From Burkholderiaceae bacterium (GTDB lineage: Bacteria > Pseudomonadota > Gammaproteobacteria > Burkholderiales > Burkholderiaceae_C), in NCBI GenBank assembly GCA_030123545.1, contig CP126124.1, forward strand, positions 1,736,001 through 1,800,000: a DNA stretch of 64,000 nucleotides, in the 5' to 3' direction. Position 1 is the stretch's first letter; the number at the start of each line of letters is the position of its first letter. A program made the position numbers and the translations under genes. The notes below the pieces were generated by a model. It was not told the origin of the DNA and did no database searches. It saw only the letters and a list, made by a program, of their open reading frames with translations. Positions 26,324 to 34,954 of this stretch are shown here, piece after piece.

Positions 26324-27097
26324 ATGCTTGAAACCCGCGATCTGACGATCCGCTTCGGCGGCCACGTGGCCGTGAACGCGGTCAGCTGCGCTTTCCAGCC
26401 GGGCACGCTGACCGCGATCGTCGGACCGAACGGCGCAGGCAAGACCACCTATTTCAACCTGATTTCGGGCCAGCTCAAGGCGTCGGCCGGCACGGTGTGG
26501 CTCGGCGGCCGCGACCTGTCGGGCCTGGGCGTGCCGGCGCGTACGCGGGCCGGCTTGGGCCGGGCGTTCCAGCTGACCAACCTGTTCCCGAACCTGACCG
26601 TGCTTGAGAACGTGCGGCTCGCGGTGCAGGCCACGCGCACCGGCGCGCATCGCCATGGACTGAACCTGTGGAGCATCTGGAGCGACCACGGCCAGCTCAC
26701 GCAGCGCGCCGAGGAAATCCTGGCCGCGGTTGCGCTCGGCGACAAGCGCGGCATGCCGGTGGCCGGCCTGCCGCACGGCGACCAGCGCAAGCTCGAGGTC
26801 GCGCTGCTGATTGCGCTCGAACCCAGCGTGTTCATGTTCGACGAGCCGACCGCCGGCATGAGCGCCGACGAGGCGCCGGTGATCCTGGACCTGATCCGCG
26901 CGCTGCGGCAGGACAAGACCAAGACGATTCTGCTGGTCGAGCACAAGATGGATGTCGTGCGCGAACTGGCCGACCGCATCATCGTGCTGCACAACGGCAC
27001 GCTGGTGGCCGACGGCCGGCCGGCTGAGGTGATCGCGCTGCCGATCGTGCAGCAGGCCTATCTCGGCGTCGCGCCGGACGAGGAGGCGGCGGCGTGA
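26324..27097 (+). CDS. ABC importer ATPase, LivG-like
   Basis: A 257-residue ATP-binding subunit. Walker A GPNGAGKT, signature region LPHGDQRKLEVA (as in LivG, in place of LSGGQ), Walker B VFMFDEPTAGMS, and the switch His in LLVEHKMD. It has the C-terminal extension typical of LivG (VIALPIVQQAYLG). It lies 90 bases after the binding protein and is separated from the LivF-like gene by a hairpin-forming repeat. Confidence 0.92.
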   Translation: MLETRDLTIRFGGHVAVNAVSCAFQPGTLTAIVGPNGAGKTTYFNLISGQLKASAGTVWLGGRDLSGLGVPARTRAGLGRAFQLTNLFPNLTVLENVRLAVQATRTGAHRHGLNLWSIWSDHGQLTQRAEEILAAVALGDKRGMPVAGLPHGDQRKLEVALLIALEPSVFMFDEPTAGMSADEAPVILDLIRALRQDKTKTILLVEHKMDVVRELADRIIVLHNGTLVADGRPAEVIALPIVQQAYLGVAPDEEAAA

Positions 27098-27112
27098 ATG
27101 TCTCCCGGTATT

Positions 27113-27213
27113 GCCCCCTCTCCCCCTGGGAGAGGGTTGGGGTGAGGGCACGCAGCGCCCCCATCCACACAGCGGCCCCTCACCCCCACCCTCTCCCCAA
27201 AGGGGCGAGGGAG
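27113..27213. repeat. GC-rich inverted repeat between importer ATPase genes
   Basis: GGAGAGGGTTGGGGTGAGGG (27129-27148) and CCCTCACCCCCACCCTCTCC (27177-27196) are complementary at 19 of 20 positions, so the operon mRNA can form a long hairpin here. The sequence style (CCCTCTCCC...GGGAGAGGG) is like ubiquitous interspersed repeats of proteobacteria. It may lower expression of downstream genes or stabilise the upstream part. Confidence 0.7.
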
Positions 27214-27221
27214 TAGCAGCC

Positions 27222-27947
27222 ATGAGTGACAACCTCCTCGAACTGCAAGGCGTGCACACCCACATCGGGGCCTACCACATCCTGCATGGCGTCGATCTCG
27301 TCGTGCCGCGAGGGCGGTTGACGCTGCTGCTCGGGCGCAACGGCGCCGGCAAGACGACCACGCTGCGCACCATCATGGGCCTGTGGCGCGCGTCGCAAGG
27401 CAGTATTCGTTTCGCTGGACAGGGCATCGCCGCGCTGCCGACTCCGCGGATCGCCGATTTGGGGATTGCCTACGTACCGGAGTCCATGGGCATCTTCTCG
27501 GACCTGACGGTGAAGGAGAACATGCTGCTGGCGGCACGCCGCGCGAAGCGGGCCTCGCAGATGGACGAGGCGCGACTGTCGTGGATCTTCGGGCTGTTCC
27601 CGGCGGTGGGCAAGTTCTGGAATCATCCGGCCGGCAAGCTCTCCGGCGGCCAGAAGCAGATGCTCGCGGTGGCGCGCGCGATCGTCGAGCCGCGCGAGCT
27701 GCTGATCGTCGACGAGCCGAGCAAGGGCCTCGCGCCGGCGATCATCAACAACATGATCGACGCGTTCGCGCAGTTGAAGGCGAGCGGCGTGACCATCCTG
27801 CTGGTCGAGCAGAACCTGAGCTTTGCCCGGCGCCTGGGCGACAGCGTCGCGGTGATGGACAACGGCCGCGTGGTGCATGCCGGCGCGATGCAGGCGCTGG
27901 CCGAGGACGAGGCGCTGCAGCAGTCGCTGCTGGGGCTGACCCTATGA
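27222..27947 (+). CDS. ABC importer ATPase, LivF-like
   Basis: A 241-residue ATP-binding subunit. Walker A GRNGAGKT, signature LSGGQKQM, Walker B ELLIVDEPSKGLAP and LLVEQNLSFA. ATG at 27222 starts the conserved N-terminus MSDNLLELQGVHTHIG; the frame is open upstream through the repeat but not homologous there. Its stop overlaps the ATG of the following permease (ATGA). Confidence 0.92.
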   Translation: MSDNLLELQGVHTHIGAYHILHGVDLVVPRGRLTLLLGRNGAGKTTTLRTIMGLWRASQGSIRFAGQGIAALPTPRIADLGIAYVPESMGIFSDLTVKENMLLAARRAKRASQMDEARLSWIFGLFPAVGKFWNHPAGKLSGGQKQMLAVARAIVEPRELLIVDEPSKGLAPAIINNMIDAFAQLKASGVTILLVEQNLSFARRLGDSVAVMDNGRVVHAGAMQALAEDEALQQSLLGLTL

Positions 27948-28927
27948 ACTCCACTGATTTCGACCCCAGGCCGCCGCTGCTGGTGCTGTTGCTGGCGGCG
28001 CTCGCGTTCCCGCTGATCGGCTCGACCTCGGCCTGGCTCACGCTCACCGTGGCGGGCCTGGCGATGGGGATGATCATCTTCATCATCGCGTCGGGGCTGA
28101 CGCTGGTGTTCGGCCTGATGGACGTGCTCAATTTCGGCCAGGGGGTGTTCATCGCGATCGGCGGCTTCATGGCCGCGACCGTGCTCGGCGCGATGGGCGA
28201 CTGGACCGGCTCGGGCGAGCTGTGGCGCAACCTGCTGGCGGTACTGCCGGCCATCATCATTGCGATGGCGGTCGCCGGGGCAGTGGGCTTCGCGTTCGAA
28301 CGCGTGCTGATCCGCCCGGTCTACGGCCAGCACCTGAAGCAGATCCTGATCACGATGGGCGGCATGGTGATCGGCGAGGAACTGATCAAGGTGATCTGGG
28401 GCCCGCAGCTGATCCCGCTGCCGCTGCCGCAGGCACTGCGCGGCGCGGTCGTGTTCGGCGATGCGGCGATCGCGAAATACCGCGTGCTGGCGGTGGTCGT
28501 CGGCATCGTGGTGTTCGCGGCGCTGGCCTGGACGCTGGGCCGCACCAAGATCGGCCTGCTGGTGCGCGCCGGCGTGCAGGACCGCGAGATGGTCGAGTCG
28601 CTCGGTTACCGCATCGGGCGCCTGTTCGTCGGCGTGTTCGTTGCCGGCAGCGCGCTGGCCGGACTCGGCGGCGTGATGTGGGGGCTGTACCAGGAGAACG
28701 TGGTGCCGCAGATGGGCTCGCAGCTGAACATCCTCACCTTCATCGTCATCATCATCGGTGGGCTCGGTTCCACCAGCGGGGCGCTGATCGGCGCGCTGCT
28801 GGTGGGCCTGATGGCGAACTACACCGGCTTTCTGGCACCGAAGGTCGCGCTGTTCTCGAACATCGCGCTGATGGTGGCGATCCTGCTGTGGCGCCCGCGC
28901 GGCGTTTATCCGGTGACGAGCCGCTGA
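27944..28927 (+). CDS. ABC importer permease, LivH-like
   Basis: A 327-residue inner-membrane permease with about eight hydrophobic segments. LivH-type segments include the glycine-rich NFGQGVFIAIGGF near residues 59-71 and the loop GVQDREMVESLGYRIGRLF (about 209-227), which contacts an ATPase subunit. Coupled by a 4-base overlap to the LivF-like gene; the LivM-like gene starts 11 bases later. Confidence 0.92.
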   Translation: MNSTDFDPRPPLLVLLLAALAFPLIGSTSAWLTLTVAGLAMGMIIFIIASGLTLVFGLMDVLNFGQGVFIAIGGFMAATVLGAMGDWTGSGELWRNLLAVLPAIIIAMAVAGAVGFAFERVLIRPVYGQHLKQILITMGGMVIGEELIKVIWGPQLIPLPLPQALRGAVVFGDAAIAKYRVLAVVVGIVVFAALAWTLGRTKIGLLVRAGVQDREMVESLGYRIGRLFVGVFVAGSALAGLGGVMWGLYQENVVPQMGSQLNILTFIVIIIGGLGSTSGALIGALLVGLMANYTGFLAPKVALFSNIALMVAILLWRPRGVYPVTSR

Positions 28928-28938
28928 AAGTACTGCCC

Positions 28939-30027
28939 ATGCTTGCACGCCTGCTCTCGAACGACCTGCCGCGCAGCCGCCCGCTGGCCGCGCTGCTGAT
29001 CGTGCTGTTCGTGGCGCTGCTGTTTGCGCCGTTCCTGTTCCCCGGGGTGAAGGCGCTGAACGTCGCGGCGAAGATCCTGACCTTCGTCGTGCTGGTCGCC
29101 AGCTTCGACCTGCTGCTGGGCTACACCGGCATCGTCAGCTTCGCGCACACCATGTTCTTCGGCATCGGGGCGTACGGCATTGCGATCGCCGCAAGCGGCA
29201 TCGGTGCGACCTGGGGCGCGCTCGGGCTCGGACTGCTCGGCGCGCTCGCCGTGTCGTTCGTTCTGGCGCTGGTGATCGGGCTGTTTTCGCTGCGCGTGAA
29301 GGCGATCTTCTTCGCGATGATCACGCTCGCGGTGGCGTCGGCGTTTCTCACGCTGGCATCGCAACTGTCGTCGATCACCGGCGGCGAAGACGGCCTGAGT
29401 TTCAGCCTGCCCGGTCTGCTGTCGCCGAGCCATGAATTCCTCGACCAGCCGATTCTCGGCGTCTCCATAGACGGTCGGCTGCTCAGCTACTACCTGCTGT
29501 TCGTCATTGCGCTGCTGCTGGTGCTGGCGCTGCTCCGCATCGTCAATTCGCCGTTTGGCCGCGTGCTGCAGGCGATCCGCGAGAACGAGTTCCGCGCCGA
29601 GGCGATCGGCTACCGTGTGGTCGTCTACCGCACCGCTTCCAGCGTCGTTTCCGCGCTGTTCGCGACGCTTGCCGGCGCGATGCTCGCGCTCTGGCTGCGC
29701 TACAACGGGCCCGACACCTCGCTGTCGTTCGAGATCATGATCGACGTGCTGCTGATCGTCGTGATCGGCGGCATGGGAACGATCTACGGCGCGCTGATCG
29801 GCTCGGTGCTGTTCCTGGTCGCGCAGGGCTATCTGCAGGATCTGCTGCGGCTCGCCGGCAACGCGGTGTCGGGCCTGCCGTGGCTCGCGCAGCTGCTGTC
29901 GCCGGACCGCTGGCTGCTCTGGCTCGGCATCCTGTTCGTGCTGTCGGTCTACTACTTCCCGGCCGGCGTGGTCGGGCGGCTGCGCGCGATCGACCATCGG
30001 CCGGCCGGGAAGGGGAGCAGGCGATGA
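28939..30027 (+). CDS. ABC importer permease, LivM-like
   Basis: A 362-residue permease, partner of the LivH-like protein. Hydrophobic segments cover most of the chain. LivM features: LLLGYTGIVSFAHTMFFGIGAY (about 57-78) and the ATPase-contact loop QAIRENEFRAEAIGYRV. The stop codon overlaps the start of the alpha/beta hydrolase gene (ATGA), which puts that enzyme in the same operon. Confidence 0.92.
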   Translation: MLARLLSNDLPRSRPLAALLIVLFVALLFAPFLFPGVKALNVAAKILTFVVLVASFDLLLGYTGIVSFAHTMFFGIGAYGIAIAASGIGATWGALGLGLLGALAVSFVLALVIGLFSLRVKAIFFAMITLAVASAFLTLASQLSSITGGEDGLSFSLPGLLSPSHEFLDQPILGVSIDGRLLSYYLLFVIALLLVLALLRIVNSPFGRVLQAIRENEFRAEAIGYRVVVYRTASSVVSALFATLAGAMLALWLRYNGPDTSLSFEIMIDVLLIVVIGGMGTIYGALIGSVLFLVAQGYLQDLLRLAGNAVSGLPWLAQLLSPDRWLLWLGILFVLSVYYFPAGVVGRLRAIDHRPAGKGSRR

Positions 30028-30890
30028 CGTTCACGTCCAACTACCTGACCTGCGCCGGGCGCGAGATCCACTTCACCGACTGGGGCGACCCCAGCGCCCC
30101 GGTCGTGATCGCCTGGCACGGCCTCGCGCGCACCGGCCGCGACATGGACGAGCTGGCCGCGCATCTGAGCCCTCGCTACCGCGTAATCTGCCCGGACACG
30201 ATAGGCCGTGGCCTGAGCCAGTGGAGCCCGAGTCCGAAAGACGAGTACTGCCTCGCGTTCTACGCGCGCATCGCGGCCGAGTTGCTGGCGCAGCTCGGCA
30301 TCCGGCGCGCGCACTGGGTCGGCACCTCGATGGGCGGCGCGATCGGAATGGTCTGCGCTTCGGGAGTGTTCGAGCCGGCGCTCGCCGGCTGCATCCGCAG
30401 CCTGGTGCTGAACGACAACGCGCCGCAGCTGGCCGAGGCCGCGATCGAGCGCATCAAGGCCTATGCCGGCAACCCGCCGGCGTTCGCGACCGTGCTGGAG
30501 TTGGAGGCGTTCTTCCGCCAGGTCTACAAGCCGTACGGCTGGCTCAGCGACGCAGAGTGGCGCCGGCTGACCGAGACCTCGACGCGGCGCCTGCCCGACG
30601 GACGGGTCACGCCGCATTACGACCCGGCGATGGTGCAGCAGTTCATCCACCATCCGCACGACTATCTTGTCTGGGATCACTACGACGCGATTCGCGTACC
30701 GGTGCTGTGCCTGCGCGGCGCGCAGTCGGACCTGGTGCGGCCCGAGACAACCGCCGAGATGCTGCGCCGCGGCCCCGGCGCGGCGGGCCTGATGCAGGTG
30801 GTCGAAATCGCCGACTGCGGCCATGCGCCGGCGCTGAACGTGCCCGAGCAGCTCGACCGGGTTTCGGCGTTCATCGATTCGGTCGGCTGA
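30024..30890 (+). CDS. alpha/beta hydrolase, last gene of the importer operon
   Basis: A 288-residue alpha/beta-fold hydrolase. The nucleophile elbow is GTSMGG (Ser102), the oxyanion segment is WHGLARTG (31-38), and the catalytic His is in DCGHAP (about His267). No signal peptide, so cytoplasmic. Translational coupling to the LivM-like permease suggests that it hydrolyses the imported compound or its activated form; an ester, lactone or amide are all possible. Substrate not inferable. Confidence 0.88.
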   Translation: MTFTSNYLTCAGREIHFTDWGDPSAPVVIAWHGLARTGRDMDELAAHLSPRYRVICPDTIGRGLSQWSPSPKDEYCLAFYARIAAELLAQLGIRRAHWVGTSMGGAIGMVCASGVFEPALAGCIRSLVLNDNAPQLAEAAIERIKAYAGNPPAFATVLELEAFFRQVYKPYGWLSDAEWRRLTETSTRRLPDGRVTPHYDPAMVQQFIHHPHDYLVWDHYDAIRVPVLCLRGAQSDLVRPETTAEMLRRGPGAAGLMQVVEIADCGHAPALNVPEQLDRVSAFIDSVG

Positions 30891-31012
30891 TCGGCAGCGG
30901 CGGCGCGGCGTCAGGGAATGTCCGCGTGGCAGCGCCCCGCTAGCCTGTCCACCATCCGGCGCCGCGGCGCGTTGTCCGGGCTCGAACCATTCACCGAAGA
31001 AAGGACTGCGCC

Positions 31013-31309
31013 ATGAAGTCATCCACCATCGCCGCGTGCACCTTGGCCGTCGTCCTCGCCGCCGCATCGGGCGTCGCCAGCGCCAAGGGTTGCATCAAGG
31101 GCGCGGCGGTCGGCGCGGTGGCTGGCCACTATGCCGGTCACCATGCGGTGATCGGGGCGGTCGGCGGCTGCATCGCCGGGCGCCATCTCGCGAAGAAGAA
31201 GGCCGCCGAGGAGAAGGCGGCCGAACAGCGGGCGGGTGCGGATGCCGCGCATGGCGGCGCGGCAGCGCCACGGAGCGAAACGCTGCATACGGCAGTGCCC
31301 GCGCGCTGA
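31013..31309 (+). CDS. small exported glycine-zipper protein
   Basis: A 98-residue protein of unknown function. A signal peptide (about residues 1-24, ending ASGVASA) is followed by a glycine-zipper segment, GAAVGAVAGHYAGHHAVIGA, then a highly charged Lys/Glu helix and a disordered tail. Similar small proteins are annotated as hypothetical membrane or outer-membrane-associated. An AGAAAGGA-like ribosome site precedes the ATG. Monocistronic. Confidence 0.7.
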   Translation: MKSSTIAACTLAVVLAAASGVASAKGCIKGAAVGAVAGHYAGHHAVIGAVGGCIAGRHLAKKKAAEEKAAEQRAGADAAHGGAAAPRSETLHTAVPAR

Positions 31310-31401
31310 AATCATCGCCGATCCGTTTGCTGGTTGATGCGCGTCGGCTTGGGCGCCCTGCGGGCGGACGCACGTGGTAGGGCCCGGCGATCGCCCCGAT
31401 T

Positions 31402-31464
31402 TCAGAGCGAAATCGCTCTGAAGCCAAGGCCAAACCTTCGTATACAGCTATTGATTACGTAGCA
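31402..31464. repeat. 63-bp dispersed AT-rich element, intergenic copy
   Basis: Matches 5603-5665 at 44 of 63 positions without gaps, including AAGCCAAGGC, ACCTT and the 17-bp end GCTATTGATTACGTAGC (31447-31463). It lies between the small glycine-zipper gene and the 3' end of hemH. Confidence 0.6.
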
Positions 31465-31478
31465 ACGCGGTTGCCGTG

Positions 31479-32567
31479 TCAGGCGCCGCTGGTCGGCGCA
31501 GTGGACGCAGCGGTCGACGCCGCCGTCGGCCATCCGGCGATCTGCCGCTGCGCGATATCGCACAGCGCGGTGATCCAGGCGGGTAAATCGTTCAGGCAGG
31601 GGATGTAGTGGAACGCCGCGCCGCCGGCGCCCAGGAACGCTTGGCGCGCTTCGTGGTCGATCTCGTCCAGCGTTTCCAGGCAGTCACTCGTGAAGCCCGG
31701 GCAGATCACCTCGACCGAGCGCGTGCCGGCGCGCGCGAGCGCGACCAGCGTCGGCTGGGTGTACGGCTGCAGCCACCTTGCGCCGCCGAAGCGCGACTGG
31801 AAGGTCACGGTATGGCGATCCGGGGCCAGGCCCAGCCGTTCGGCCAGCAGGCGTGCGGTCTCGCGGCACTGGTCGTGGTACGGGTCGCCAAGGCGGCGCG
31901 TGCGTTCGGGCACGCCGTGAAAACTCATCAGCATGTGATCGGCGCGGCCATGCTCGCGCCAGTGGCCCTGCACGCGCCGCGCTAGCGCCGCGATGTAGCC
32001 CGCGTCGTCGTGGTAGCCGTTGACGAACCGCAGCTCGGGGATTGTGCGCCGGGCCGCGGCCCACGCGTACACCGCGTCGAACACGCTGGCCGTGGTCGTG
32101 CCCGAATACTGCGGATAAGCGGGCAGGATCAGCACCCGCGCCGCGCCCTGCTTGACCGCCGCGTCGAGCACCTCGGGCAGGGCCGGCGTGCCGTAGCGCA
32201 TTGCGTAGTGCACCGAGACACGGTGTCCGCGCTCGCCGAGCCAGCCGCGCAGGAGCAGCGCCTGGCGCTCGGTCCAGACCTTGAGCGGCGAGCCGTCGTC
32301 GCGCCAGATGCGGGCGTATTTCGCCGCCGACTTCGCCGGGCGCGTGCGCAGCACGATGCCGTGCAGGATCGCCCACCAGAGCGCGCGCGGCAGCTCCACC
32401 ACGCGCGGGTCGCTCAGGAATTCGGCCAGATAGCGGCGCAGCGCCGCCGGCGTCGGCGCATCGGGCGTGCCGAGGTTGCACAGCACGACGGCAGTCGCAG
32501 CGGCGTGCGCGGCACCGGCGGGTGGCTCGCGCACTTCTTCGTGCAGTTCGGAGGAAAACAGAGCCAT
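31479..32567 (-). CDS. hemH: ferrochelatase
   Basis: Inserts Fe2+ into protoporphyrin IX, the last step of protohaem synthesis. A 362-residue protein with the family features: NLGTPDAPTP near the start, LPAYPQYSGTTTAS, the metal-site His in SFHGVPERT, and the C-terminal CPGFTSDCLETLDEI. The tail after residue 345 is a low-complexity Ala/Thr/Ser stretch. It lies 38 bases downstream of hpnE, so it may be cotranscribed with the squalene genes. Confidence 0.95.
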   Translation of the reverse strand: MALFSSELHEEVREPPAGAAHAAATAVVLCNLGTPDAPTPAALRRYLAEFLSDPRVVELPRALWWAILHGIVLRTRPAKSAAKYARIWRDDGSPLKVWTERQALLLRGWLGERGHRVSVHYAMRYGTPALPEVLDAAVKQGAARVLILPAYPQYSGTTTASVFDAVYAWAAARRTIPELRFVNGYHDDAGYIAALARRVQGHWREHGRADHMLMSFHGVPERTRRLGDPYHDQCRETARLLAERLGLAPDRHTVTFQSRFGGARWLQPYTQPTLVALARAGTRSVEVICPGFTSDCLETLDEIDHEARQAFLGAGGAAFHYIPCLNDLPAWITALCDIAQRQIAGWPTAASTAASTAPTSGA

Positions 32568-32605
32568 GCGCTATTTTCGCGCGCCAAGCTGGCGGACATC
32601 CAGCG

Positions 32606-33970
32606 CTACAGCAGGCCGGCGGCAGCAACGCCGCTGCGCACCGCGGCTTCCAGTGTCGCCGGGTACGGGCCCGCGACATAGTCGCCGCAGGCGAGCAGCC
32701 CCGGCGCGATCTGCGCCGGAGGGCGCGCGAGGCCTGGGCTGCAGGCAAAGGTCGCGCGCTTTTCCAGCACCGTCTGCACCGGCTGCACGTCCAGGCCGAG
32801 CTGGGTTCGTGCCTGCTCGGCGACCGCCGTCTGCAGCGCGGCGCGTTCGCTGCTGCAGGCGCTGGCGACGAACGCGAGCAACCCTGGGGGTCCGCCGAGC
32901 CGGCCGCGGTCGAACACGAACTGCGCGCCGGGCGCAGCGCCTGTCGCAGCGCGCAGCGCCAGCATCGCTCGCGGCAAGGTCGCGCCGGCATCAGGCATCG
33001 CGGGCGCGACTGGAGCGGCGCGAGCTTCGGTCCGTGGCGCCGCCTGGGACACCATCGCAAACACGGTCGCGATCGCTTCGTAGCGCAGCGCGAGCGCGAT
33101 GTCGGTCCAGCGCCGCATCGAGCTCGCTATATATTCAGGAGCAAGCAGTGTAGAACCAGCAAGGACATTGGCCGCATCCGACGGTGGAGTTGCGAGCACG
33201 ACGCGATCGAAGCCGGTCTCGCCGATCTGCCAGCGCGGCGCCCGGCCGGCGGCGGGCAGCGGGCGCAGCGCCGTCACCCGTTCGCCGCATCGGAGTTCGC
33301 CGCCGTTCGCCCGCAGCCACCGCGCCGCCGGATTCGGGAACAGCGCGCCCAGGTCGACCCGGGGCAGCAGCAGGTCGGAGCCGCCGCGTCCCGCCCACAG
33401 GCTGTCGTGCAGCACGCGCAGCAGCACCCGGCCGCTCGCACCGGTCACCGGCGTGTTCAGCGCGGCGATGCACAGCGGCTCGAGAAAGTCGCGCCGCAGC
33501 CGGGGCGTGAGCGGCGCACCGAGCTCGGCCACGGTCAACGGTTCGGCGCAGCGGAACCCGCGCCGCCGCCACGCTGCGATGAACCGCAGCAGCGCGAGCT
33601 TGTCGCGCCAGTCCCAGCCGCGCGCGGTGGCCAGCGCGGCCAGTAGCGCGCGCGGCGTGCCGCTGCGCCGCAGCGCCAGGCCGCTGCCATCCGCGAACGC
33701 GAGCGCCAGCGGCAGCCGCAGTAGCGCCTGCTCCTCGGCGACGCCGACGCGGCGCATCAGGCGCAGCGTCTCGCGGTATGCGCCGATCAGGATGTGCTGG
33801 CCGTTGTCCAGCATCGCGGCCTGGCCGTCGGGCAGCGTCACCGGCAGCGCGCGGGCGCGTCCGCCCGGACGGCGCGCGGCCTCGAACACGGTCACCCGGT
33901 GGCCGCCGCCGGCGGCGGTCACTGCGGCAGCCATGCCGGCCCAGCCACCGCCGACGATCGCAACCTTCAT
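32606..33970 (-). CDS. hpnE: hydroxysqualene dehydroxylase (squalene-associated FAD desaturase)
   Basis: A 454-residue FAD enzyme that turns hydroxysqualene into squalene in the HpnCDE route. The N-terminal dinucleotide site is VAIVGGGWAGMAAA (3-16), followed by RRPGGRAR, typical of the phytoene-desaturase superfamily. ATG at 33970 puts the FAD motif at the usual distance. A 17-bp AT-rich word, GCTATATATTCAGGAGC, lies inside at 33126-33142. Downstream of hpnD by 109 bases. No squalene-hopene cyclase gene is present in the window. Confidence 0.92.
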   Translation of the reverse strand: MKVAIVGGGWAGMAAAVTAAGGGHRVTVFEAARRPGGRARALPVTLPDGQAAMLDNGQHILIGAYRETLRLMRRVGVAEEQALLRLPLALAFADGSGLALRRSGTPRALLAALATARGWDWRDKLALLRFIAAWRRRGFRCAEPLTVAELGAPLTPRLRRDFLEPLCIAALNTPVTGASGRVLLRVLHDSLWAGRGGSDLLLPRVDLGALFPNPAARWLRANGGELRCGERVTALRPLPAAGRAPRWQIGETGFDRVVLATPPSDAANVLAGSTLLAPEYIASSMRRWTDIALALRYEAIATVFAMVSQAAPRTEARAAPVAPAMPDAGATLPRAMLALRAATGAAPGAQFVFDRGRLGGPPGLLAFVASACSSERAALQTAVAEQARTQLGLDVQPVQTVLEKRATFACSPGLARPPAQIAPGLLACGDYVAGPYPATLEAAVRSGVAAAGLL

Positions 33971-34079
33971 GCCCCTGTCCGGCTGTTCCAGCCGCGCCAG
34001 CCGTTCCCGCTGTGCCAGCGGCGCCCCTTCATCGAGCCGGCTCGCGCAGCCTCGCCCGTTGCGCATCGACGGGCCATCG

Positions 34080-34943
34080 TCAGAAGCGGCCGAGCGCCTG
34101 GACCTTCCAGGCCAGCCAGAACTTGCGCAGCGGCGTCAGGCTGATGCGCTGGTGCAGCACCGGAAAGCCGTCGCGCTCGATCTCGCGCAGCAGCGTGAGA
34201 TAGATGCTGGCCATCATCAGCCCGGGCTTTTGAGCGCGGCGGTCGACCGCCGGCAGCAGCGCCAATGCGCGCTGGTAGGTGGCGCGTGCACGCTCGGCCT
34301 GGAACCGCATCAGCGCGCCGAAGCGCTCGACAAAGCTGCCGCCACCCTGTCCGGGGCGCGGGCGTTCGAGGATCTCGTGCGCCTGCACGCCGAACTGCTG
34401 CAGTTCGGAGAGCGGCAGGTAGATGCGCCCGCGCATCGCGTCCTCGCCGACGTCGCGGATGATGTTGGTCAGTTGGAACGCGAGCCCGAGCTGGTGCGCG
34501 TAGGCCGTGGTCTGCGGGTCGGTCTGCCCGAAGATACGCGCCGACACCTCGCCGACGATTCCCGCGACCAGATGGCAGTAGCGCTCGAGCGCCGCGAAGT
34601 CGCCGTAGCGGGTCTGGACCAGGTCCATCGCACAGCCTTCGACGATCGCCTGCAGATGGCGCTGCTCGATCGTGTAGTCCGCCGCCGCCGGCATCAGCGC
34701 GCACATCGCCGGATGGCTGGGATGGCCCGCGAACGAGGCGGCGATCTCCGACTGCCACCATCCGAGCTTGGCGCGTGCCACACCCGGGTCCCGCACCTCG
34801 TCGACCACGTCGTCGATCTCGCGGCAGAACGCGTAGAAAGCGGTGATCGCGGCGCGGCGCGGCTTGGGCAGGAACAGGAATGCGTAGTAGAAGCTGCTGC
34901 CGGAGGCCGCCGCCTTCTGCTCGACGTACTGCGCGGGCGTCAT
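34080..34943 (-). CDS. hpnD: presqualene diphosphate synthase
   Basis: A 287-residue trans-isoprenyl synthase that condenses two farnesyl diphosphates to presqualene diphosphate. The two Asp-rich motifs are REIDDVVDE (about 41-49) and NIIRDVGEDAMRGR. The start MTPAQYVEQKAAASGSSFYY is characteristic of HpnD. It lies 11 bases after hpnC. Its product is passed to HpnC and then HpnE. Confidence 0.94.
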   Translation of the reverse strand: MTPAQYVEQKAAASGSSFYYAFLFLPKPRRAAITAFYAFCREIDDVVDEVRDPGVARAKLGWWQSEIAASFAGHPSHPAMCALMPAAADYTIEQRHLQAIVEGCAMDLVQTRYGDFAALERYCHLVAGIVGEVSARIFGQTDPQTTAYAHQLGLAFQLTNIIRDVGEDAMRGRIYLPLSELQQFGVQAHEILERPRPGQGGGSFVERFGALMRFQAERARATYQRALALLPAVDRRAQKPGLMMASIYLTLLREIERDGFPVLHQRISLTPLRKFWLAWKVQALGRF

Positions 34944-34954
34944 GGCCGGGATTG

